A stretch of 5,278 nt of DNA from JBFFXF01 sp041569895 (GCA_041569895.1 JBFFXF010000390.1:1-5278), one strand, 5' to 3'. Positions 1 to 5,278 are shown, counted from the first letter of the stretch. Translations and numbers: made by a program. The notes: a model not told the origin generated them from the sequence alone.

Positions 1-20
1 CCGCCCGTCGTCCTCGTCCT

Positions 21-59
21 CCTATGTCCCCGGTCTACTGTGTTACCTATGTACCCGGT
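21..59. repeat. Imperfect 14-bp direct repeat, possible mobile-element end
   Basis: CCTATGTCCCCGGT at 21-34 recurs as CCTATGTACCCGGT at 46-59, with one mismatch and a 25-bp period. The bases between them (CTACTGTGTTA) are less GC-rich than anything nearby. Two spaced copies of a site of this kind resemble transposase-binding sites at the end of an insertion sequence. From memory the wording resembles ends of IS481-type elements, but I could not check this. No transposase is encoded in the window, so any element would lie off the left edge or be a remnant. Confidence 0.35.
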
Positions 60-66
60 TCGGACC

Positions 67-150
67 CACGGTGCACGGTCACGGTCCACGGTCACGGTCC
101 ACGGTCACGGTCCACGGTCACGGTCCACGGTCACGGTCCACGGTCCACGG
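67..150. repeat. Tandem 13-bp repeat (CACGGTCACGGTC)
   Basis: Five perfect head-to-tail copies of the 13-bp unit CACGGTCACGGTC occupy 74-138. They are preceded by a degenerate half unit (CACGGTG, 67-73) and followed by CACGGTC and CACGG (139-150). Each unit is itself CACGGTC plus ACGGTC, so the array grew from a hexamer/heptamer. The perfect identity points to recent slippage. A 13-bp unit shifts the reading frame in every copy, so the tract is unlikely to be coding. There are no spacers as in a CRISPR array. Confidence 0.9.
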
Positions 151-173
151 CATCGGCGTCGGTATCGGCATCG
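151..173. repeat. Degenerate hexamer tract (NRTCGG)
   Basis: Nearly four hexamers run CATCGG, CGTCGG, TATCGG, CATCG directly after the 13-bp array. They vary only at the first two positions. This appears to be an older or diverged slippage tract joined to the neighbouring repeats. Confidence 0.7.
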
Positions 174-191
174 AAGACCTCCGAGGACGAG

Positions 192-227
192 ACGGGCACG
201 GGTACGGGTACGGGAACGGGTACCGGG
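192..227. repeat. Hexamer tract (ACGGGN)
   Basis: Six hexamers run in succession: ACGGGC, ACGGGT, ACGGGT, ACGGGA, ACGGGT, ACCGGG. This is the third simple-sequence tract within 160 bp. All three share a six-base rhythm and a G-rich plus strand, which suggests a common origin by slippage. No function can be assigned. Confidence 0.8.
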
Positions 228-355
228 GGAAACCGATATTCCGATAGTCCCTCACCGGCCCCCGCCCCGACACCCCAATTCTCGCGCGCATCACGCTTTC
301 GCCCGCGGACGCGGACGTCGACCCGGTCCCGGGGTACACTTCAGCCGGGGGACGG
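228..355. other. Non-coding stretch between repeats and promoter
   Basis: I see no gene here. Open frames cross it on both strands, but they have no recognisable domain and are explained by GC-rich composition. It contains short C-rich and CG-rich runs (about 255-275 and 301-320) and no tRNA-like or terminator-like structure. Confidence 0.6.
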
Positions 356-379
356 GATCGCCGGCGTTGATCGCCGGCG
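356..379. repeat. GATCGCCGGCG direct repeat / hairpin, possible operator
   Basis: The 11-mer GATCGCCGGCG occurs at 356-366 and again at 369-379, two bases apart. Its core CGCCGGCG is self-complementary, so the two cores (359-366 and 372-379) could also pair as a perfect 8-bp stem with a five-base loop. The second copy overlaps the candidate -35 element at 367-372. An operator for a DNA-binding regulator is one reading; composition-driven palindromes in GC-rich DNA are another. Confidence 0.35.
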
Positions 380-395
380 GCGCCGCCCGTATCAT
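367..395 (+). promoter_or_regulatory. Candidate sigma70-type promoter
   Basis: TTGATC (367-372, four of six matches to TTGACA) is followed after exactly 17 bp by TATCAT (390-395, five of six matches to TATAAT). The -10 lies in the only AT-rich patch of the region (390-398). Transcription would start near 402, giving an untranslated leader of about 60 nt before the ATG at 463. This also argues against translation starting further upstream. It would drive the phosphatase gene and probably the whole cluster. Confidence 0.4.
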
Positions 396-462
396 TTTGC
401 GCCGCGGCGGGCCGCCTGACCGTGTCACGGCGGCCGCGGTGAACTCTTTGCGAGGCCGACGA

Positions 463-2106
463 ATGCCGTTTCTCGAAAGCCTGCGCGGTCTCCCGGAGGG
501 CAAGTTCGAGCTCGACAAGGACCCGTACGTCATCGGACGGAACAATGCCTGCGATCTCGTCCTCCAGACGCTGATCGTCTCGCGCGAGCACGCCCGCATC
601 GAGAAGGAGGGCGACTCCTACTGGCTCCGCGATTGCGAGAGCCGTCACGGCACCTTCCTCAACGGGCAGCGGCTGCGGCGGCGCCAGCGCCTCAAGCACG
701 GCGACGAGATCTCCATCTGCGGCAAGGTGCTCGGCTTCCGCGACCGGGCGGCCGCTCCCGAGCCGCTGCGGATCGCCGCGGGCCCCGAAGACCCGCTGAT
801 CATGACGACGCTCGACGCGCACGTCGATCCGGGCGCGACGGTCGCCGAGCCCGGCGCCAAGCTGCGCGCCGTGATCGACATCCTGCGCTGCCTGCAGACG
901 TCCCCCACCGTCGAGGAGCTCCTGTCGCGCGTGCTGGAGAGCCTCTTCCGCATCTTTCCGCAGGCGAGCCGGGCCGCGGCGCTGACCATCGGCGAGGGCG
1001 ACGAGCTCGTGCCGGTGGTGGCGCGCAGCCGCGCGGGTCTGGTCGACGCCGAGGTGCAGGTCAGCCAGACCATCGTCCAGCAGGCGATCGGCAACTGCCA
1101 GGCGATCCTCTCCGCCGACGCGTTCGAGGACGACCAGTTTCAGGGGAGCCACTCGATCGCCGACCTCGGCATCCACTCGGTGATGTGCGTGCCCGTCCTC
1201 GACCAGTCGCGCCGGCCGCTCGGACTGATCCAGGTGCACGCCGAGGAGCAGGGGAGGCGCTTCACCGAGGACGACCTCGACATCCTCGTCAACGTGGCGT
1301 CGTCGACGGCGCTCGCCCTCGACAACCTCCGCCTCCACGATATCCGTGTCGCGCAGGAGAAGCTCCACCGCGAGCTCGAGCTCGCCCGGGACATCCAGCA
1401 CAAGTTCCTGCCGCCGTCGGCGCCGGAGATCCCGGGCTACCGCTTCGCGGCGCACTACGAGGCCGCCCAGAGCGTCGGGGGCGACTATTACGGCTTCACG
1501 GCGCTCCCCGATGGACGGCTCGGGGTCACCGTCGGCGACGTCTCGGGAAAGGGAATGGCGGCGGCGATGCTGATGGCGCGCCTCTCGAGCGACGTCCGAT
1601 TCTCGCTGCTGACCGAGCCCGACGCCGGCGCCGCGCTGCAGGCGATCGATCGCTCCCTGCAGCACTCGGCGATCCACGACAAGTTCGTGACGTTGATCTT
1701 GCTGATCGTCGATCCGACGCGGCACGTCGTGACCATCGGCAATGCCGGTCACATCCCGCCGCTCCTGCGGCACCCCTCGGGCGAGGTCGAGGAGCTCGGC
1801 GAGGGGATCGGCGGCTGGCCGCTCCTGGTGAGCCCGACCGCGGACTACGATTACAAGTCCGCCGAGGTGCGCCTCGAGCCCGGCGATTGCATCGTGGCTG
1901 TCTCCGACGGCATCATCGAGGCGATGAATCGCAGTCGCGAGCTCTACGGCATCGAACGCCTCCGGGATGCCGTGTCGGCGGGTCCCGGCACGCCTTCCGA
2001 GCTCGCCACCTCGGTCATCGACAACGTCGGGGAGTTCGTCGCCGACACCGACCAGAACGACGACATCACGCTCGTCTGCTTCGGGCGCGACCCGGGAGGC
2101 TCGTGA
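463..2106 (+). CDS. FHA-GAF-SpoIIE (PP2C) serine phosphatase
   Basis: This is a 547-residue cytosolic signalling protein. Residues about 20-90 are an FHA domain, which binds phosphothreonine: G25-R26, S40-R-x-H43 and R61-H-G-T-F-L-N-G68 are visible. Residues about 137-288 are a GAF sensor domain ending in a predicted coiled-coil linker (about 287-312). The linker runs into the RsbU-type signature ELARDIQHKFLPP (306-318). The rest is a SpoIIE/PP2C catalytic domain. Its metal-binding motifs are intact: VGGDYYGF (338-345), GDVSGKG (358-364), NAGH (427-430), SDGIIEA (481-487) and QNDDITL (531-537), so it should be active. Its expected substrate is a phosphoserine on a STAS protein such as the one encoded downstream. 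The frame stays open back to position 40, but that extension is only translated repeats. ATG 463 is chosen because GAGG (452-455) lies 7 nt upstream and the FHA fold begins at once; GTG 439 is a possible alternative. The stop overlaps the next gene's start by one base. Confidence 0.93.
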   Translation: MPFLESLRGLPEGKFELDKDPYVIGRNNACDLVLQTLIVSREHARIEKEGDSYWLRDCESRHGTFLNGQRLRRRQRLKHGDEISICGKVLGFRDRAAAPEPLRIAAGPEDPLIMTTLDAHVDPGATVAEPGAKLRAVIDILRCLQTSPTVEELLSRVLESLFRIFPQASRAAALTIGEGDELVPVVARSRAGLVDAEVQVSQTIVQQAIGNCQAILSADAFEDDQFQGSHSIADLGIHSVMCVPVLDQSRRPLGLIQVHAEEQGRRFTEDDLDILVNVASSTALALDNLRLHDIRVAQEKLHRELELARDIQHKFLPPSAPEIPGYRFAAHYEAAQSVGGDYYGFTALPDGRLGVTVGDVSGKGMAAAMLMARLSSDVRFSLLTEPDAGAALQAIDRSLQHSAIHDKFVTLILLIVDPTRHVVTIGNAGHIPPLLRHPSGEVEELGEGIGGWPLLVSPTADYDYKSAEVRLEPGDCIVAVSDGIIEAMNRSRELYGIERLRDAVSAGPGTPSELATSVIDNVGEFVADTDQNDDITLVCFGRDPGGS

Positions 2107-2525
2107 TGGCCGAGCAGGGCGAGCCGCGCACGTTCCGCGTCTCGATCCCCGGCGAGGCGCGATTCCTCAAGGCCGTGCGGGACTTCTTCAAGCCGATCCT
2201 GCGCGAGCCGCTCGGTGAGCAGTCGGAGATGGTCATCCTGGCGCTCGACGAGTGCTGCACGAACATGCTGAAATACCATGCGGCGTGTCGCGCCGGCCGG
2301 AACATCGACATCGAGGCGGTGCTCGACGAGAGGCGTGTGCAGCTCCGCGTGCTCGACTTCTGCCACCGGGACGACATCTCGAAGATCCAGCCGCGCGAGC
2401 TCTCGGACGTTCGTCCGGGCGGGCTCGGCACGCATTTCGTACAATCGATCATGGACGACGTCTCGTTCGAACCGAGGAGCGACCACGCCGGCCGGGTCGA
2501 CCTCGTGCTGGAGAAGACCCTGTAG
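2106..2525 (+). CDS. RsbW/SpoIIAB-like ATP-binding switch kinase
   Basis: This is a 139-residue single-domain protein of the GHKL ATPase fold (HATPase_c_2 type), the size of anti-sigma factor kinases. The N-box is clear: LALDECCTNMLKYH (45-58), with E49 and N53 at the positions of the catalytic base and Mg-binding Asn. The lid glycines are in RPGGLGTHFVQSIMD (103-117). The usual D-x-G of the G1 box reads D84-F-C86, so the glycine is replaced. Known relatives phosphorylate a serine on a STAS antagonist and bind either that antagonist or a sigma factor. Here the likely partner is the STAS protein encoded 74 nt downstream; no sigma factor is seen. The gene starts in a TGATG overlap with the phosphatase stop, suggesting translational coupling and fixed stoichiometry. 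It has no membrane segment. The family call is firm; the client, and whether it is catalytically active, are inferred. Confidence 0.88.
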   Translation: MAEQGEPRTFRVSIPGEARFLKAVRDFFKPILREPLGEQSEMVILALDECCTNMLKYHAACRAGRNIDIEAVLDERRVQLRVLDFCHRDDISKIQPRELSDVRPGGLGTHFVQSIMDDVSFEPRSDHAGRVDLVLEKTL

Positions 2526-2599
2526 TGCGCGTCGACCAGCGTCCGTCTGCGACCTGATTCCTGTTCCCCTGCGCCCGGGAGATCGCGGAAGCGGCATTC
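2526..2599 (+). other. 74-nt gap between kinase and STAS genes
   Basis: This is the only gap longer than about 20 nt in the cluster. I see no clear terminator hairpin with a T-run and no convincing promoter. GGAAG at 2587-2591, 8 nt before ATG 2600, is a good ribosome binding site for the STAS gene. An in-frame TGA at 2555-2557, with no ATG, GTG or TTG after it, fixes that start. Confidence 0.6.
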
Positions 2600-2923
2600 A
2601 TGCTCACCATCGACTCACAGAACTCCCCCTCGCACAGAACGATCTCGGCCCGCGGCGAGCTCGACCTCGAGACCGCCCCGGAGCTCCTCAACGCCATCCG
2701 CGCCGCCATCCGTGACGCGCCGGGCGTCCATGTCGACCTCAGCGGCGTCGAGTACGTCGACTCGTCCGGAATCGCGGTGCTGATTCAGGGGTACAAGCTG
2801 GCGCGAAACCAGTCGATCACGTACCGCCTTCGCGACCCGAGCCCCCAGGTGATGGCCGTCATCGAGCTCAGCCAGCTCGAGGACTTCTTCGAGTTCGAGC
2901 GGACCGACGGCGGAAGCTCATGA
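2600..2923 (+). CDS. STAS-domain protein (anti-sigma antagonist / MlaB-like)
   Basis: This is a 107-residue protein consisting of one STAS domain. Visible landmarks are the strand-turn ISARGELDLETAPEL (15-29), the core strand VHVDLSGVEYVDSSGIAVL (43-61) and a helix-strand tail to ELSQLEDFFEF (89-99). D54-S55-S56-G57 is the classic motif of SpoIIAA/RsbV, in which the second serine is phosphorylated by the cognate kinase and dephosphorylated by a PP2C phosphatase. Both enzyme types are encoded just upstream. However, its stop codon lies inside an ATGA overlap with the MlaE permease gene, and the Mla transporter of E. coli contains a STAS subunit, MlaB, bound to MlaF. It may therefore be a classical anti-anti-sigma factor, a transporter subunit, or both. 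ATG 2600 is the only available start in this frame after a stop at 2555. Confidence 0.9.
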   Translation: MLTIDSQNSPSHRTISARGELDLETAPELLNAIRAAIRDAPGVHVDLSGVEYVDSSGIAVLIQGYKLARNQSITYRLRDPSPQVMAVIELSQLEDFFEFERTDGGSS

Positions 2924-3753
2924 GCGCATCGAGGCTCCTCGCGCCCTTCGGCGCGGTCGGCCACGGCATCGTCCGGGCCCTCGCGGCCGTGCGCACCGGC
3001 CTGGCCCACGCCAGCGGCATGACGCGCCTCCTGGCCTCGGCCAACTACCATGCCTTCATCGCCCCGCTGCTCGGCAAGTCGAGACTGCGACAGCAGCTCT
3101 TCGTCACGGCGAGCAACGTCGGCGTGCTCTCGCTGCCGATCGTCTCGCTGATCTCCTTCCTGCTCGGAGCGATCCTCGTGCTGCAGTCGGGAGAGCCGCT
3201 GAAGCGATTCGGTCAACTGCAGGAGGTGCCGGGCGCGGTGGCGCTGACGCTGACGCGCGAGATCGCGCCGCTGCTGACGTCGATCATCATGACCGCGCGA
3301 GTCGGCGCGTCGTTCACCGCGGTGGTCGCCTCGATGAAGGTGAACGAGGAGATCATGGCGCTGGAGACGATGGCGATCAACCCGGTGGCGTACCTGGTCG
3401 CGCCGCGCTATCTGAGCATGCTCGTGATGCTGCCGTGCCTGACGGTGTTCTCGAACCTCATCGGCATGGTCGGCGGCGCGGTCGTCGCGTACGGCGTCTA
3501 CGACCTGGCGTTCTCGGTCTACGTCCAGAAGACGATCGAGTACCTGAGCATGACCGACTTCGTGGCAGGACTGGTGAAGGCGGGCATCTTCAGCGTGGTG
3601 ATCACGCTGGTGTGCTGTTACTTCGGACTCATCGCCGAGGGGGGACCCGTCGGCGTCGGGCGCAACATCATGGTGGCGGTCGTCACCACGCTGGTGCTGG
3701 TGATCGTCGGCGACGCGCTGGCGACGGCGTTCATCAACAACTACGTCTACTGA
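2920..3753 (+). CDS. mlaE: MlaE-family ABC permease (lipid transport)
   Basis: This is a 277-residue inner-membrane permease of the MlaE family, the transmembrane subunit of MCE/Mla phospholipid transporters. An N-terminal amphipathic stretch (about 15-62) precedes hydrophobic segments at about 66-90, 116-136, 165-195, 222-241 and 250-272. The family's conserved block is plain: REIAPLLTSIIMTARVGASF (113-132), then MKVNEEIMALETMAINPVAY (139-158) and the following APR, which contains the cytoplasmic helix that contacts the ATPase. The C-terminal GDALATAF (264-271) is also typical. The length is close to that of E. coli MlaE (about 260). In some bacteria a STAS domain is fused to the front of MlaE; here it is a separate gene overlapping by ATGA, so translation is probably coupled. 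The nearby GGAAG (2912-2916) is only 3 nt from the start, which fits coupling rather than independent initiation. Confidence 0.95.
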   Translation: MSASRLLAPFGAVGHGIVRALAAVRTGLAHASGMTRLLASANYHAFIAPLLGKSRLRQQLFVTASNVGVLSLPIVSLISFLLGAILVLQSGEPLKRFGQLQEVPGAVALTLTREIAPLLTSIIMTARVGASFTAVVASMKVNEEIMALETMAINPVAYLVAPRYLSMLVMLPCLTVFSNLIGMVGGAVVAYGVYDLAFSVYVQKTIEYLSMTDFVAGLVKAGIFSVVITLVCCYFGLIAEGGPVGVGRNIMVAVVTTLVLVIVGDALATAFINNYVY

Positions 3754-3774
3754 ATCTGCTTTCGAGAGGGAGCC

Positions 3775-4566
3775 GTGGAGCCCGCGGTCGAGGCGAGGGA
3801 GATCACCAAGCGGTTCGGACGGGTGAAGGTGCTCGACGGGGTGACGTTCCAGGTGCCTCGCGGCCAGACCGTGTGCATCCTCGGCGGCTCGGGGGGCGGC
3901 AAGAGCACGCTGCTGAAGATCCTCATCGGCGTCCTCGAGCCGACCAGCGGCGAGGTGTTGATCGATTCGAAGCCGCTGCACGGCATCAGCGAACGGGCCC
4001 GCGACCGCATGCGTCTCAAGTTCGGCGTCATGTTCCAGAGCGGCGCGCTGCTCAACTCGATGACCATCGCCGAGAACGTCGCGCTGCCGCTCCAGCACCA
4101 CACGAAGCTCGACGCGGAGACCATCTCGACGATGGTCAAGATGAAGCTGCAGCTCGTCGACCTTCTCCACGCCGCCGATCGGAGACCGAGCCAGATCTCC
4201 GGCGGCATGCAGAAGCGCGCCGCGGTCGCCCGCGCTCTCGCCCTCGATCCGAGAATCCTCTTCTACGACGAGCCGTCCGCCGGTCTCGACCCGATCGCGA
4301 CCACGAGGCTCGACCGACTGATCAACAAGCTCAAGGTGTCGATGCGGATGACCAACATCGTCGTGACGCACGTCATGGAAAGCGTGCGTCGGATCGCCGA
4401 TCGCGTCATCATGCTGCACGCGGGCCGGGTGGTGCTCGACGGCGCGCTGGACGACCTGCTGCAGAGCGACAACCCGCTGGTGAGGCAATTCGTCGAGGGC
4501 GACCTCGAGGGGCTCGCGAGCGAGTCCCAGTCGCGGCTCGACTTCCACAGAGACCTTCTGATGTGA
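3775..4566 (+). CDS. mlaF: MlaF-family ABC ATPase (lipid transport)
   Basis: This 263-residue ATPase should power the MlaE permease from the cytoplasmic face. All ABC motifs are present: Walker A GGSGGGKST (37-45), Q-loop with Q88 in VMFQSGALLNSMT (85-97), signature ISGGMQKR (141-148), Walker B ILFYDEPSAGLDP (161-173) and switch histidine H199. The Q-loop wording with SGAL and the SGGM-type signature are typical of the MlaF branch. The C-terminal tail (about 238-263), ending DFHRDLL, resembles the E. coli MlaF tail that, as I recall, crosses to the partner subunit near the MlaB site. The start is GTG at 3775, supported by the strong purine-rich GAGAGGGAG at 3764-3772. It lies 21 nt after mlaE and 10 nt before the MCE gene, so the three are surely co-transcribed. 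Confidence 0.95.
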   Translation: MEPAVEAREITKRFGRVKVLDGVTFQVPRGQTVCILGGSGGGKSTLLKILIGVLEPTSGEVLIDSKPLHGISERARDRMRLKFGVMFQSGALLNSMTIAENVALPLQHHTKLDAETISTMVKMKLQLVDLLHAADRRPSQISGGMQKRAAVARALALDPRILFYDEPSAGLDPIATTRLDRLINKLKVSMRMTNIVVTHVMESVRRIADRVIMLHAGRVVLDGALDDLLQSDNPLVRQFVEGDLEGLASESQSRLDFHRDLLM

Positions 4567-4576
4567 GCGGAGCGCC

Positions 4577-5278
4577 ATGGCGGATTACCGAAAGCACGAG
4601 ATCATCACCGGCCTCTTCGTCGTCGCGGCGGTGATCGTCTTCTCGATCTTCGCCTTCCGGGTCGGCGACGCCGACCTCTTCGGGCTCTTCCGGCCTCGCT
4701 CGATCACGTGCCGGTCGTACTTCGACGACGTCGGGAGCCTCGCCGACGGCGCGCAGGTCAAGGTCGGCGGGCGCTCCGTCGGCAAGGTGATCGGAGTCAG
4801 GATCGTGGAACGCGAGCTCGAGCCCGCCGAGGTCGAGCGTCTCGTCCGGCTGCACGAGGACAAGGTCGAGCGCGGCGTCGTCGCCGGCATGCTGCGTCAG
4901 GCGATCGAGGTCCGGTTCGAGGTCAACGATCCCGACCTCAAGATCGACGTCGCCGGGGCGCGGGTTTCGCTCGCCCAGGACAGCCCGCTGACGCCGCACT
5001 TCCTGGAGCTCGATCCCGGCGAGTGGGCCCCCGACGCGAGCCCGCGCCCCCTGGTGGAGTCCGCCCCGGCCGAGCCGCCGGTGATCCGCACGCGCGAGGC
5101 CGTCGGCCTCGAGGACCTGATCTCGGCGGCGCGGCCGGTGATCGGCAAGCTCGACGCCATCCTCTCGAAGATCGACCGCCGGGTGCTCGACGACAAGAAC
5201 GTCGAGAGCCTCGGTCGCTTCGTCACCGACGTCTCCAACGCGGCCGCGAGCATCAAGGGCGCCGCGGCGGATCTCGAG
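4577..5278 (+). CDS. mlaD: MlaD-like MCE-domain protein, 3' end cut by window
   Basis: The frame is open from ATG 4577 to the right edge (234 codons, no stop), so the protein is incomplete. Residues 9-29 form one N-terminal membrane anchor (EIITGLFVVAAVIVFSIFAF), placing the rest in the periplasm. An MCE domain follows at about 43-147, with its hallmark FDDVGSLADGAQVKVGGRSV (49-68) and VGKV, and a closing strand SPLTPHFLEL (136-145). MCE proteins form hexameric rings that hold lipid in the tunnel between membranes. Between two expected strands lies an unusually long, charged, probably helical insertion (about 78-107). After a proline-rich linker (about 150-170) comes a helical, amphipathic region (176-234), as in longer MCE proteins whose C-termini build a tube. 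GGAG at 4569-4572 lies 4 nt before the ATG, and the gap to mlaF is 10 nt. Confidence 0.9.
   Translation, partial: MADYRKHEIITGLFVVAAVIVFSIFAFRVGDADLFGLFRPRSITCRSYFDDVGSLADGAQVKVGGRSVGKVIGVRIVERELEPAEVERLVRLHEDKVERGVVAGMLRQAIEVRFEVNDPDLKIDVAGARVSLAQDSPLTPHFLELDPGEWAPDASPRPLVESAPAEPPVIRTREAVGLEDLISAARPVIGKLDAILSKIDRRVLDDKNVESLGRFVTDVSNAAASIKGAAADLE

Noticed and set aside
74..150. CRISPR array
   Set aside because: The units are 13 bp, directly adjacent and without spacers, so this is a simple tandem repeat.
359..398. Rho-independent terminator from the CGCCGGCG hairpin
   Set aside because: The short T-run (395-398) is 15 nt or more beyond the stem, and no gene ends just upstream.
24..419. Open frame of 131 codons over the repeat region
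   Set aside because: Its protein is entirely the repeat translated in another frame. It has no ribosome binding site and no known domain, and it ends before the promoter.
426..441. Near-palindrome CACGGCGGCCGCGGTG in the leader of the phosphatase gene
   Set aside because: It has one mismatched pair and is centred on GCGGCCGC, which is common by chance in DNA of this composition. There is no independent support for a role.
40..462. N-terminal extension of the phosphatase frame back to position 40
   Set aside because: The added 141 residues are translated tandem repeats and low-complexity Arg/Pro/His sequence with no domain. The candidate promoter and a ribosome binding site lie downstream of position 40.
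118..1773. Long minus-strand open frame opposite the phosphatase gene
   Set aside because: It is antisense to a gene with clear FHA, GAF and PP2C motifs. Its Arg/Asp/Val-rich protein is the usual shadow in high-GC DNA.
2785..4578. Long minus-strand open frame opposite mlaE and mlaF
   Set aside because: It spans two well-supported genes and encodes a His/Asp/Arg/Gln-rich sequence with no domain, as expected of a shadow frame.
3435..4634. Plus-strand open frame crossing mlaE, mlaF and the start of mlaD
   Set aside because: It is an off-frame Arg-rich translation running across three real gene boundaries.

Overview
The window is GC-rich DNA whose third codon positions are almost all G or C. 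It carries six plus-strand genes in one tightly packed cluster behind a repeat-rich non-coding leader. The last three genes encode parts of an Mla-type (MCE) lipid transporter, which implies a diderm bacterium with an outer membrane. An FHA-GAF-PP2C phosphatase followed by a switch kinase and a STAS protein is a combination I associate with GC-rich, signalling-heavy phyla such as Planctomycetota, Acidobacteriota or Myxococcota. The sequence alone does not settle which, and I do not recognise a genus.

Layout. Positions 1-462 hold no convincing gene. There is a 14-bp imperfect direct repeat near the left edge (21-59) that looks like the end of a mobile element. It is followed by three consecutive short tandem-repeat tracts (67-227), a GC-rich stretch, and a plausible sigma70-type promoter (367-395) set in a repeated GATCGCCGGCG motif. 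Genes run from 463 to the right edge: FHA-GAF-PP2C/SpoIIE phosphatase (463-2106), RsbW-like ATP-binding switch kinase (2106-2525), STAS-domain antagonist (2600-2923), MlaE permease (2920-3753), MlaF ATPase (3775-4566) and an MlaD-like MCE protein (4577 to edge, incomplete). Most junctions overlap or are 10-21 nt apart. The one larger gap, 74 nt, lies between the kinase and the STAS gene.

How they may work together. The first three genes form a complete partner-switching set: a PP2C phosphatase that removes phosphate from a STAS protein, a GHKL kinase that adds it, and the STAS protein itself. The last three are the inner-membrane core of a phospholipid transporter. In E. coli that core also contains a small STAS subunit, MlaB, bound to the ATPase MlaF. 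The STAS gene here sits at the hinge: it overlaps mlaE by four bases, yet it carries the Asp-Ser-Ser-Gly motif of phosphorylatable anti-anti-sigma factors. No sigma factor is visible. The main hypothesis is that the output of this phospho-switch is the lipid transporter itself, with the STAS protein as a phosphorylation-controlled MlaB equivalent. This is inferred from gene order and motifs, not demonstrated.
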